The notes beneath the pieces are model-generated. The model worked only from the letters and a program-made list of their open reading frames with translations, was not told the origin of the DNA and ran no database searches. A stretch of DNA of 64,000 bases from Bacteroides congonensis. GTDB taxonomy: Bacteria > Bacteroidota > Bacteroidia > Bacteroidales > Bacteroidaceae. Positions 10,488-19,178 of the stretch are shown in pieces (positions within the stretch are counted from its first letter, which is position 1; each line of letters begins with the position of its first letter). The stretch is taken from NCBI RefSeq assembly GCF_900130125.1, contig NZ_FQXY01000010.1:868001-932000 (forward strand), given 5' to 3'. The position numbers and the translations under genes were made by a program.

Positions 10488-13400
10488 TTATTTACGTTCG
10501 CGTTCAACTTCACTCTTTTCTTTCTCTAAAAGCACCTGCACATCTGGTTCCTCTTCCATCGGTTTACGGATTTTCTCCTGCAAAAACTCAAAGATGATGT
10601 AGAAAACCGGAACGACAAAGAGCAATGCCAGTGTCCCGACAGCCATACCGCCCACAACACCCGTACCCAGCGAACTATTGCCATTGGCACCCGCACCGGA
10701 AGAGAACATCAGCGGAAGCATACCGAAGATCATCGTCAACACCGTCATCAGGATAGGACGCAAGCGGACTTGTGCGGCAGAGTAGGCAGACTCCACAATA
10801 CCCATTCCCTTGCGACGACGTTCTATGGCGTACTCCGTAATCAGAATGGCTGTCTTAGCCAGCAAACCGATCAACATAATCACACCTGTCTGCAAATAGA
10901 TATTATTCTCCAACCCGAGTATTTTGGCGAAAAGGAACGACCCCATCAGCCCGAACGGCACGGAGAAGATAACGGCAAACGGTATGAGGAAACTCTCGTA
11001 AAGACAGGCCAGAATCAGATAGATAAGGAAGATACAGATGGCGTAAATGAAAACCGTCTGCGCACCACCACTACTTGCTTCTTCGCGTGCCATACCACCA
11101 TATTCATATCCGTAGCCTGCCGGCAAAGATTGCGCAGCCACTTCTTCAATCACTTTCTGCACCTCGCCGGAGGAGTAACCGTCGGCAGGATTCACATTGG
11201 CGGTGATGGTGCTGTAAAGATTGAAACGGTTGGCCGTTTCCGGTCCCAACACTTGCTTCAGCGTCACGAACTGGCTCACCGGAGCCATCTGCGTACCATT
11301 GCGTACAAACATATTATTCAGCGCCTGCTCGTCGAGACGATATTCAGGCGAAGCCTGCATCATCACACGATATACTTTACCATACTGGTTATAGTTGGAG
11401 ATATACGCGCCACCGCAATAACTGCCCACCGCATCGAGCACCGCACTCGGCGAGATTCCTGCACGCTTACATTTGGCAGCGTCCACTTCCACCGATATCT
11501 GCGGGAAGTTGATAGCATACGATGTATAAGCCATCGCTACCTCCGGACGCTCGTTCAGAGCACCGAGGAACTGTATAGCCGCTTCATAGAACGTAGCCAA
11601 TTCTCCACCCGTCATGTCCTGAAGGTTCAGTTCGAGGGAGTTACCCATACCGTAACCCGGAATCATGGCAGGCTGGAAACTGAATACCTGCGCTTCCTTT
11701 ATCGCCTGGAATTGTCCGTTGAGGCGGGACACCACAGCATCCGAGCTATGCTCCTTGCCCTTTCGCTCGCTCCAGTCTTTCAGGCGGATAATCATCGTAC
11801 CGTACGAAGTTCCCTGACCGGATATCAGTCCGTATCCTGCTACGCGGGCGTAGTGTTCTATTTCGGGTGTATCTTTCAGGATATTTTCCAGGCGGTCCAT
11901 CACTTTCGTGGTTTCTTCGAGCGTGCTTCCCGGTGAAATGCTGACATTCACCATAATGACACCTTGGTCTTCCTGCGGCACAAGTCCTGTTTTAGTGGTA
12001 CTCATCAGGTAAACCAGCAAGGCAACGGCAACAGCCAGTGAAGTCCACACCATCCAGCGATGGCGGATGAAGAACATCACACCTCTCTTATATTTACCCA
12101 ATACGGCATTGAACGAAGCATTGTAAGCTGCACGTACCCGTCCGTTGATGCTCTTGGCGCTCTTCGTTCCGTCCGACGGACGCATCATGATGGCGCACAA
12201 AGCGGGACAGAGCGTCAAAGCCGAAATCATCGAAATACCTACGGCAGTTGCCATCGTGATACCGAATTGTGTATAGAACACGCCCGAAGTACCTCCCATG
12301 AAGGTTACAGGAATAAACACAGCCATAAATACACAGGTACAGGAGACAATAGCCATCGTCACGTCGCCCATTGCATCTTTCGTGGCAAGGTAAGGAGACT
12401 TATACCCGGCATCGAACTTGGATTGCACGGCTTCCACCACCACAATGGCATCATCCACCACCGTACCGATAGCAAGTACCAAAGCAAACAATGTCAGGAT
12501 ATTCAAGCTGAATCCCGCAGCCACCAGACAGGCAAACGTACCCACCAACGACACAATGATAGAGATGGAGGGAATCAGCGTACTCTTCAGATCCTGCAAG
12601 AAGAAATAGACCACGAGGATGACCAGAATGATGGCGATAATCAGTGTCTCCACCACGTTGTGTATGGAAGCGAAAAGGAAGTCATTGGAACTCATCATCG
12701 TGACGAACTCCGTTCCTGCCGGCAGATTCTTCTCCATCCGCTCTATCTGCGCAGTGATTTCTTTGTTGACAGCGGTAGCATTGGAACCGGCTGTCTGGAA
12801 TATCATATAAAGAACGGCCGGCTGACTGTCCATTTCACTGCGGAAACTATACGTCATCGTACCCAACTCCACCTCTGCCACATCTTGCAGGCGAAGTATG
12901 GAACCGTCTTCCCGCGAACGGACAACCGTGTTCCGGAATTCTTCCACGCTTTTGAGGCGTCCGCGATATTTCATTGTAAACTGGAAAACATTCTTCGAAC
13001 TCTCGCCCAGTGAACCGGTGGGAGCTTCGATGTTCTGCTCACCCAATATGGCGGTAATGTCCGACGGAACCAGTCCGTATTGCGCCATCCGTTCCGGTTT
13101 CAGCCAGATACGCATACTGTACGTATCGCCCAGCTCCATCACGTCTCCCACTCCCTCGATACGTTTAATCTGGGGAATGACATTGATGTCCAGATAATTG
13201 GCGAGGAACGTCTGATCGTATCGACCGTCCGTGCAGACCAAAGCACCAATCTGCAAGAAGCTGGTCTGCCGCTTCATCGTGCTGACGCCGACTTTCGTTA
13301 CTTCAGCCGGAAGCAATCCCTGCGCTTTCGCCACACGGTTTTGCACGTTGACTGCCGCCATATCGGGGTCTGTGCCCTGCTTGAAATAAACCTGTATAAT

Positions 13401-13673
13401 AGCCAAACCTGCATTGGAAGCACTGGAACTGATATACATCATGTCTTCCACACCGTTAATACTCTCTTCCAGTGGCATGATGACACTGTTCATCACTGCC
13501 TCGGCATCGGCACCCGTATAACTGGCAGTTACATATACCGTTGGAGGCGCAATGTCAGGATATTGCTCCACCGGCAGCGTGAAGAGCGAAATAAGCCCTA
13601 TGGCCAGAATCAGGACAGAGATGGAGATAGCCATCACCGGCCGTTTTATAAACACATTTCCTTTCATAATCAA
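10488..13673 (-). CDS. RND multidrug efflux pump, inner-membrane subunit (AcrB/MexB-type)
   Basis: The 1061-residue length is normal for the HAE1 family. The first membrane helix is followed by PVEQYPDIAPPTVYVTASYTGA, typical of the AcrB N-terminus. LVLAIGTVVDDAIVVVEAV in the fourth-helix region holds the conserved paired aspartates used in proton relay. The second half repeats the architecture (YQTGVIMLIGLLAKTAILITEYA). The pump takes hydrophobic substrates from the inner membrane or periplasm and drives them through the partner duct by proton antiport. It lies 8 bp after the fusion-protein gene and is contiguous with the outer-membrane factor gene. Confidence 0.96.
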   Translation of the reverse strand: MIMKGNVFIKRPVMAISISVLILAIGLISLFTLPVEQYPDIAPPTVYVTASYTGADAEAVMNSVIMPLEESINGVEDMMYISSSASNAGLAIIQVYFKQGTDPDMAAVNVQNRVAKAQGLLPAEVTKVGVSTMKRQTSFLQIGALVCTDGRYDQTFLANYLDINVIPQIKRIEGVGDVMELGDTYSMRIWLKPERMAQYGLVPSDITAILGEQNIEAPTGSLGESSKNVFQFTMKYRGRLKSVEEFRNTVVRSREDGSILRLQDVAEVELGTMTYSFRSEMDSQPAVLYMIFQTAGSNATAVNKEITAQIERMEKNLPAGTEFVTMMSSNDFLFASIHNVVETLIIAIILVILVVYFFLQDLKSTLIPSISIIVSLVGTFACLVAAGFSLNILTLFALVLAIGTVVDDAIVVVEAVQSKFDAGYKSPYLATKDAMGDVTMAIVSCTCVFMAVFIPVTFMGGTSGVFYTQFGITMATAVGISMISALTLCPALCAIMMRPSDGTKSAKSINGRVRAAYNASFNAVLGKYKRGVMFFIRHRWMVWTSLAVAVALLVYLMSTTKTGLVPQEDQGVIMVNVSISPGSTLEETTKVMDRLENILKDTPEIEHYARVAGYGLISGQGTSYGTMIIRLKDWSERKGKEHSSDAVVSRLNGQFQAIKEAQVFSFQPAMIPGYGMGNSLELNLQDMTGGELATFYEAAIQFLGALNERPEVAMAYTSYAINFPQISVEVDAAKCKRAGISPSAVLDAVGSYCGGAYISNYNQYGKVYRVMMQASPEYRLDEQALNNMFVRNGTQMAPVSQFVTLKQVLGPETANRFNLYSTITANVNPADGYSSGEVQKVIEEVAAQSLPAGYGYEYGGMAREEASSGGAQTVFIYAICIFLIYLILACLYESFLIPFAVIFSVPFGLMGSFLFAKILGLENNIYLQTGVIMLIGLLAKTAILITEYAIERRRKGMGIVESAYSAAQVRLRPILMTVLTMIFGMLPLMFSSGAGANGNSSLGTGVVGGMAVGTLALLFVVPVFYIIFEFLQEKIRKPMEEEPDVQVLLEKEKSEVERERK

Positions 13674-13681
13674 TCTCCTTC

Positions 13682-14788
13682 TTATTTAACTTGCGTGCCT
13701 TCGCGCACCAGTCCGGCGCCTTCCGATACGATTTCATCACCTGCTTTCAGTCCGTCCAGCACCACATATTCGCGCCCGTCATTGTTTTCGGCCACTGTTA
13801 TCAGGGTAGAGACAGCCTTCCCGTCCACTACCTTATATACAATCGTCTTATCCTGCATCTTCACGGTGGCCGTCTGCGGGATGGCGATACAGTCTTTATA
13901 AATGCTCGGCACTACCACCGTGCCCGAGGCTCCGCTATGAAGCAACCGCGATTCGTTGGGAAACACCACGCGCGCCACCACAGTACCCGTTTGCCGGTCG
14001 ATGACGCCGCTGATGGATTCGATGACACCTTTCTTATCATAAACCGAATTATCATTGAGGCGCAATTCCACTTCCGGCATGTTCTTCAAGGCTTCGTCCA
14101 TGTCGCCATACTGGCGGGTGAGGGCAAGCAACTGATTCTCGGTCATGGAGAAATAGACGTACATATCCGAATTGTCGCTGACCGTAGTAAGCGGATAGGG
14201 CATATTGGCACTTACCAATGCGCCTGCACGATAAGGCAACGCACCTACGACTCCGTCACTGGGACTTTTCACTTCGGTATAAGAGAGATTGTTGCGGGCA
14301 CTGATCTCCTGGGCTTCGGCCTGCGACAGTTGAGCTTTGGCGGTGAGATAAGAATTCTCGGCCGTTTTCAGGCTGAATTCCGAAACTACTTTCTGCGCAT
14401 ACAGTTCTTTGTTGCTCTTGTAGGTCAGTTCGGCAGTACCCAGCGCGGCACGTGCTGCTTCCACATTGGCAGTGGCGGTTTTCAGTGCGGCCTTGTAAGG
14501 CACTTGGTCGATAATGAAAAGCGATTGCCCGCGGCGTACTTTTTGCCCTTCGGTCACACAGAGTTTCTCAATCGTTCCCGACACCTGCGGATAAATATCA
14601 ATATCCTGCCGCCCACGTATGCTCGCCGAATAGGAAGAAGAAAATTCCTTATCCACCGCTTCTATCTGCATTACTGCATAAGAAGAAGATTTCACTCCCG
14701 CATCCGATGCCTGCTTGCAAGATGCCATCCACACTGTACAACCGACAATCCCTATCAGCCGTATCCATTTTTTGCTTACTGTAATCAT
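13682..14788 (-). CDS. RND efflux periplasmic adaptor (membrane fusion protein, AcrA/MexA-type)
   Basis: A lipoprotein signal ends at Cys-24 (WMASC). It is followed by the biotinyl-lipoyl-like half-motif (RQDIDIYPQVSGTIEKL) and a long alpha-hairpin (about residues 95-165, rich in A, E, Q and K). The second lipoyl half is SPSDGVVGALPYRAGALV, and a beta-barrel and membrane-proximal domain complete it. At 368 residues it is normal for the family. It bridges pump and outer-membrane factor and is the first gene of the operon. The divergent AraC-type gene at 15012 is the obvious candidate regulator. Confidence 0.95.
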   Translation of the reverse strand: MITVSKKWIRLIGIVGCTVWMASCKQASDAGVKSSSYAVMQIEAVDKEFSSSYSASIRGRQDIDIYPQVSGTIEKLCVTEGQKVRRGQSLFIIDQVPYKAALKTATANVEAARAALGTAELTYKSNKELYAQKVVSEFSLKTAENSYLTAKAQLSQAEAQEISARNNLSYTEVKSPSDGVVGALPYRAGALVSANMPYPLTTVSDNSDMYVYFSMTENQLLALTRQYGDMDEALKNMPEVELRLNDNSVYDKKGVIESISGVIDRQTGTVVARVVFPNESRLLHSGASGTVVVPSIYKDCIAIPQTATVKMQDKTIVYKVVDGKAVSTLITVAENNDGREYVVLDGLKAGDEIVSEGAGLVREGTQVK

Positions 14789-14821
14789 ACTTTCTCTTTT
14801 GGTCTTTTGTTAAATCCTGGA

Positions 14822-14829
14822 CAAAAGTA
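14822..14829 (-). promoter_or_regulatory. Putative -7 box (TACTTTTG) of the efflux operon
   Basis: On the minus strand TACTTTTG matches the TAnnTTTG consensus, 33 bp upstream of the fusion-protein ATG at 14788. A TTG lies further upstream within the expected -33 zone (in TGTTGCC). Position and match make this one of the better promoter candidates in the window. Confidence 0.5.
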
Positions 14830-14871
14830 GGAGAAAAGAACAAGGCAACAGTGACCAATTTCCCTCCATAA

Positions 14872-14959
14872 ATGTCCCATTCTCGCCATTTACGTTTATT
14901 ATAGCTAACTATTTGGCAATAAACGACATATCAAACAAATCTGAAGAAGTATGGGACAT
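14872..14959. promoter_or_regulatory. Divergent repeat pair ATGTCCCAT / ATGGGACAT, possible operator
   Basis: ATGTCCCAT at 14872-14880 and its exact reverse complement ATGGGACAT at 14951-14959 lie between the efflux operon promoter and the AraC-type gene. Spacing centre to centre is 79 bp. Such a pair could be bound by the divergent regulator, but nine bases could also match by chance. Confidence 0.35.
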
Positions 14960-15011
14960 TCTGTTTTCCCGATTATTCACCAACTTTGCAAAAAGTAAAA
15001 AAGGAAAGAAC

Positions 15012-15923
15012 ATGGAAAAAGAGAACATTATTACGGTGGATATAGAGGATTTTAAGGACAGTCAGCACGTCCTTGATTATATAGATGATGACTTTGCGAT
15101 AGTCAACAGTCTGGAGGGGACTCCTTATAGTAATGATACAATCAAACTGAATTGTTTTCTCATCGCGGTTTGCATAGAAGGGTGCATCCAGCTGGACGTC
15201 AACTACCGGACCTACAAGTTGCAAGCGGGCGAGCTGCTGCTCGGTCTGCCCAATACGATTATCAGCCATACGATGCTTAGTCCTAAATATAAAGTCAGGC
15301 TTGCCGGATTCTCTACCCGTTTCCTGCAACGTATTATTAAAATGGAAAAGGAAACGTGGAATACTGCCATTCATATCCACAACAATCCGGTGAAGTCGGT
15401 TGGCAACGGGGAGGATAAAACTTTCTTCGGATTCTACCGGGATTTAATTATAGCCAAGATAAACGATGAGCCTCATTGCTACCACAAAGAAGTGATGCAA
15501 TATCTCTTTTCCGCTATCTTTTGCGAAATGCTGGGACAGCTTCACAAGGAAATGGAAGCTGCCGGCAATACGGAAGGTTCGAAAGAAGGCATCAAACAGG
15601 TGAATTACATTTTGCGGAAGTTCATGGAACTGTTATCGAAGGACAAGGGTATGCACCGTTCGGTGAGCTATTTTGCCAACGAGCTTTGCTACACTCCGAA
15701 GCATTTCTCGAAAGTCATCAAGCAGGCGTGTGGCAGGACTCCGTTGGATTTGATTAATGAAACTGCCGTGGAGCATATCAAATACCGATTAAAACGTTCG
15801 GAAAAGTCTATCAAGGAAATTGCCGAAGAGTTCAACTTCCCCAATCAGTCCTTTTTCGGGAAATACGTAAAAGCGCATTTGGGAACATCACCGGCCAATT
15901 ATCGGAACAGGAAAGAAGAATGA
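15012..15923 (+). CDS. AraC-family transcriptional regulator, divergent from the efflux operon
   Basis: From the ATG at 15012 the protein is 303 residues. The longer frame from 14913 would run through the control region and is unlikely; a CAACTTTGC box lies just upstream of 15012. The N-terminal 170 or so residues form a cupin-like sensing domain with LQAGELLLGLPNTI. The C-terminus is a standard AraC helix-turn-helix pair: SVSYFANELCYTPKHFSKVIK, then KSIKEIAEEFNFPNQSFFGKYVK, ending GTSPANYR. Divergence from the efflux operon suggests it controls the pump in response to an effector; that is inference from position. Confidence 0.9.
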   Translation: MEKENIITVDIEDFKDSQHVLDYIDDDFAIVNSLEGTPYSNDTIKLNCFLIAVCIEGCIQLDVNYRTYKLQAGELLLGLPNTIISHTMLSPKYKVRLAGFSTRFLQRIIKMEKETWNTAIHIHNNPVKSVGNGEDKTFFGFYRDLIIAKINDEPHCYHKEVMQYLFSAIFCEMLGQLHKEMEAAGNTEGSKEGIKQVNYILRKFMELLSKDKGMHRSVSYFANELCYTPKHFSKVIKQACGRTPLDLINETAVEHIKYRLKRSEKSIKEIAEEFNFPNQSFFGKYVKAHLGTSPANYRNRKEE

Positions 15924-16275
15924 CAAAAAGAACATCAAAGCGGGGGATTACCATTTCCACGTTCCAAACGGAACAGAGTGTTAATCCCTATCGCTGAAAA
16001 AAGTGCCAACATGAAGAATTGTATATTTTATCTGTCCTGCTCTTCATCATTCGAGCCGTTTCCTTGCACTTCATGAAAAACTCCCGCCATTTAGAGTTAC
16101 AGATTTCGCAAATAACACAAAACAGGTGCTATTAATAAACAAGTTGCAATAATAGTAGCCAATCAAAAGCATAAATGGTTATCATCTCACAAGAGATGCA
16201 TCAGATTGCTATTTATAAATAAGCAATGGAAAAAGACAAAGTAGCTCAATACATCCTCTTCAAAAACCAAGTTTA

Positions 16276-16385
16276 GCTTCCTTTAAAAGAAACGAAGGGT
16301 TTGATTATAGCAAACGGACGGTTTGTTTAAACCAAACAGAGGGTTTGATTACGGCAAACGGACCGTTTAATTACACCATATCGTG
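16276..16385. repeat. 22-bp-period repeat array, locus B (three good units, two degenerate)
   Basis: Three consecutive 22-bp units start at 16298, 16320 and 16342 and read GGTT-N11-AAC-N4. Units 1 and 3 are nearly identical (TTTGATTA, then GCAAACGGAC); the middle unit has the palindromic core TTTAAA. Degenerate units flank them at 16276 (GCTT in place of GGTT, AAC kept) and at 16364 (CGTT kept, AAC lost). Each good unit is a partial dyad, GGTTTG facing CAAAC. Frame and period equal those of loci A and C; the core sequence does not. Confidence 0.75.
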
Positions 16386-16515
16386 CATATTTCAAGGAAA
16401 TAAATACAAAATAGAGAGATATAATGTATATTCTTGCAATTGTTCATGCAGTTTATTTTCTGTTTGGCTCTTTTCTTTCTTTCCTTTTTTCGTGAATATC
16501 TTAAAAACAGAACAG

Positions 16516-16580
16516 ATTCCCCGTTATATGAAAGTTCCTTGTATCCGGAGACAGGCAGAAACTTTCATATAGCGGGGAAT
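16516..16580. terminator. Long hairpin, bidirectional terminator
   Basis: Two 21-nt arms (16516-16536 and 16560-16580) are complementary except for one T:G wobble, with a 23-nt loop. The hairpin lies 41 bp downstream of the end of the minus-strand PUL operon and also downstream of the plus-strand AraC-type gene. T-rich sequence follows on the plus side. Confidence 0.7.
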
Positions 16581-16620
16581 TCTATTTCATATTCTCAATG
16601 AAGAGAATCAACGAAAAGAA

Positions 16621-18669
16621 TCAACGATTCTCGGCATCCTTCATACAACGCACGGAGAACGCATGGGAACGACCGGAGGAATGTGTCCAAGTCTTATCGG
16701 AAACTTTATAATACAGAGAAGTAGCTCCCTGATCCTTGTCATTTCCATAACTGCTTGCCGATGAGTTAGACCAATAACAAGCGGCACCCTTACTGGCATC
16801 CAATCCTGTATTGTTGCCATTATTACCGCCGTTGGAACCCCACTTACAACCTGCCAACGGCCAATAAGCATAGTTCGTACCGTCATAGCAATATTTAAAT
16901 ACCGCAGTTGCGCTCTGTTTCACAAATTCACCTTTCTGTTCTATCTCATCCAATACGCGAGGAGATACAACCCGGTAACCTTTCGGACAAGGATCATAAA
17001 TAGATTTATGACCGTCAGAAGGATTGAGATAAGTGCTCGATTCGTTCGGGTTACCCCAGAAGTCATCTTTACGATCGGTACGTGCACCGGTCCATGCGCC
17101 CAGATACCAGTCGGATTTTGTATTCTCCACATTATTGGTATAAAGCAATGCGCGGGGATTTTCTATAGAGAATCGGACGTTGGTGGCTTCGGTAGGTATA
17201 TTAGTACCCACGGTTCCCGACCAGCCGACCGGCGTAGGACGTCCCCATTGGAAGTAAACACCGTTTTGCTTCCAGTTGTCTCCTTCACACGTCATATAAG
17301 TACCCAGATTACGATCCAACACTACATATCCCGTATTACCATAAGGATGTTCTGCCGGAGTAGGGGTCATCCAGATAATAAAACTCCAGATGACGGTAGT
17401 CTGATCCGCTCCATAGATAGCCACCTGACCGCAACCGCCGTCATAGCCTCCGCTTACTTTATAGGCATTGATCGTAATATTGTAATCACTGCCAATAGGG
17501 GAGATGTCCGTAGTAGAGCCATTTACGGCAATCATCTTATGATTAACGTTCAAATCGCAACCCAGAATAGTCTTGGCATACTTGGGTTCTTCCACTTCCA
17601 TAAAGTTACCACGTGCTTTCACGCTCATCGTATTGCTCACGCCACTGGTAGAAATATTCGTCAACAGACAGTTAGACTCGCCATAAGCCCATCCTCCTGC
17701 CAATAAACGTGTCTCTACCGGCTCATACCATTCGCAGGAGTTATCCGAAAGTTTCAGGTTATTGACAGCAATCGTATTGACAGCATTGGCTTTCAGTTGC
17801 TTTCCTTCTTTGAGAATAGGAATGGTAACAGTCTGCTGGTCATTCTCCAGAGTGATGACAATGTACACTTCTTTGCCACTTAAATCGGCAGGATATGTAG
17901 TCAGGTATATATCCTGTGCGGAAGCGAGCAGTTCGGGAGTAGTCAGTGAAACAGTGGCATACGGTTTCACATCCGTACCGTAGGTCAGTTCGTCCGTATC
18001 CAAATCTGCTGTGAATACACCGGAAAGAGGAGTTTTTGTCTCCTTGTCATATAAAGAAACACTCTTGAGCTTGTACGTAGAAAGCTCCTGGGACGAGATG
18101 CTGAACTTCACATAAGCCATCGCATGGTTCAACGTAAATTTAGCAAGCATATCCGGACTGCTGACCGTAGCCTTGGCAAACGCAAAACCATACTTTCCAA
18201 TATGATGGCTATCGCCGGGACGGCTTTGTTCCTGCTCAACAGACAGGGTAGAAGTTATCTTGTTGCCATTTTCGGCCAGTTCCGTACTTGCCCGGTAAGG
18301 ATAGTAAATAAGAAGTTCCGTAGCTCCTTCTTCCGCCATCTTCACGTCGTCCGAAGTAAAGACGCCGGAGTTCTGCCCGATCGACTCATCACTCAATAAA
18401 GACTGCACATTATTGATGCCGGTCCCTGCCGTACGGGAGAAAACACCCAAGGCATCCCCTTCGCTCCAAAGCACCGGATAAACATCCCCTGTTTTGTCAC
18501 CGATAGAAACACGTGTCTGCGGAGACGAGAGTCCAACCAACGTCAGACATGAACCTGCCGTCGCCGGTTCTTTGCCGTTATCGGACGAAATAAGTTCGTC
18601 CTGCGTGCAACTTGTCATCATGAGAATCATTGCACCTATTGCAAATAATCTATTTTTCATACCATTCAT
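16621..18669 (-). CDS. Fimbrillin-like lipoprotein with C-terminal FISUMP domain
   Basis: The 682-residue protein has a lipoprotein signal ending MMTSC (Cys-21; the start may be Met-4). Residues of about 40-310 resemble the fimbrillin/Mfa-like fold (WSEGDALGVFS, then LLIYYPY, then FTLNHAMAYVKFSI). Residues of about 445-680 match the Fibrobacter succinogenes major paralogous (FISUMP) domain: YVVLDRNLGTYM at 448, VYFQWGRPTPVGW, YDPCPKGYRVVSP at about 558, ACYWSNSS, and HAFSVRCMKD at the end. It is probably surface exposed. As the last gene of the PUL operon, 20 bp after the next lipoprotein gene, it may bind the PUL's glycan, but no binding function is proven for this fold. Confidence 0.82.
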   Translation of the reverse strand: MNGMKNRLFAIGAMILMMTSCTQDELISSDNGKEPATAGSCLTLVGLSSPQTRVSIGDKTGDVYPVLWSEGDALGVFSRTAGTGINNVQSLLSDESIGQNSGVFTSDDVKMAEEGATELLIYYPYRASTELAENGNKITSTLSVEQEQSRPGDSHHIGKYGFAFAKATVSSPDMLAKFTLNHAMAYVKFSISSQELSTYKLKSVSLYDKETKTPLSGVFTADLDTDELTYGTDVKPYATVSLTTPELLASAQDIYLTTYPADLSGKEVYIVITLENDQQTVTIPILKEGKQLKANAVNTIAVNNLKLSDNSCEWYEPVETRLLAGGWAYGESNCLLTNISTSGVSNTMSVKARGNFMEVEEPKYAKTILGCDLNVNHKMIAVNGSTTDISPIGSDYNITINAYKVSGGYDGGCGQVAIYGADQTTVIWSFIIWMTPTPAEHPYGNTGYVVLDRNLGTYMTCEGDNWKQNGVYFQWGRPTPVGWSGTVGTNIPTEATNVRFSIENPRALLYTNNVENTKSDWYLGAWTGARTDRKDDFWGNPNESSTYLNPSDGHKSIYDPCPKGYRVVSPRVLDEIEQKGEFVKQSATAVFKYCYDGTNYAYWPLAGCKWGSNGGNNGNNTGLDASKGAACYWSNSSASSYGNDKDQGATSLYYKVSDKTWTHSSGRSHAFSVRCMKDAENR

Positions 18670-18689
18670 TCTTTTGAGTTACACCATTT

Positions 18690-19163
18690 TTACCATTTAT
18701 TCTCTTCCAGATCACCGGCAGAACCGCCGTCACTCCATGCTCCTTCCGTTCCTGAAGCTTTCCAGGTCTGGAAAGCGGAACACACGGCACGCCCTTCGGC
18801 ATTATAGGCGATGATCGCACTGATGTAATTCACTCCCGGACGTAATCCTTCGGTGATTTTACGCGTATAGGGCAGAGATACGGGTTCTCCGTTCTCTTCT
18901 ACAAATTTCACCAGCTTCACTTCAATGTTATAATCAAAGCCGATGTCCGCCACCGGATAGAATTCAATGACTTTCGCACCGAACGTAGTACCTGTTTGCT
19001 GCTCGGAAGTAATCAGAGCCGTATTGTCCGCAATCTCCGAAACTATCAGGTTCATGGTGGGAATGACACGCGGAGCCGAATCATCCTTGTCCGAACAGGA
19101 GGCAGTTATCAGCAGTAGAACGAAGATAAATGCCATATTTATATGTAAGTTCTTCATAATCAT
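18690..19163 (-). CDS. Small PUL-associated lipoprotein, unknown function
   Basis: The 157-residue protein has a lipoprotein signal ending ITASC. The mature part looks like one fibronectin-III-like beta-domain (IADNTALITSEQQ, then YTRKITEGLRPGVNYISAIIAYNAEGRA). It lies 15 bp after GH88 and 20 bp before the fimbrillin/FISUMP gene, inside the operon. I do not recognise a specific family. Position and the lipid anchor suggest a periplasmic or surface accessory, perhaps an adaptor or glycan-binding protein. Confidence 0.75.
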   Translation of the reverse strand: MIMKNLHINMAFIFVLLLITASCSDKDDSAPRVIPTMNLIVSEIADNTALITSEQQTGTTFGAKVIEFYPVADIGFDYNIEVKLVKFVEENGEPVSLPYTRKITEGLRPGVNYISAIIAYNAEGRAVCSAFQTWKASGTEGAWSDGGSAGDLEENKW

Positions 19164-19178
19164 ATTGTATTAGTTTTA

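Larger units (their letters stand above)
15924..16620. other. Gene-free region between the AraC-type gene and the lyase PUL
   Basis: About 700 bp between convergent genes. It contains the 22-bp-period array at 16276-16385 and the long hairpin at 16516-16580. The first 350 bp show no gene, RNA gene or clear repeat. Confidence 0.6.

Noticed and set aside
12060-13013. A 317-codon open frame on the plus strand inside the RND pump gene
   Set aside because: It is antisense to a well-supported pump gene and its translation is rich in His, Arg and Cys without any family motif, as expected of a shadow frame.
14913-15011. An upstream start for the AraC-type regulator
   Set aside because: The extra 33 codons cross the putative operator and promoter region and add no conserved sequence; the ATG at 15012 gives a normal family length.
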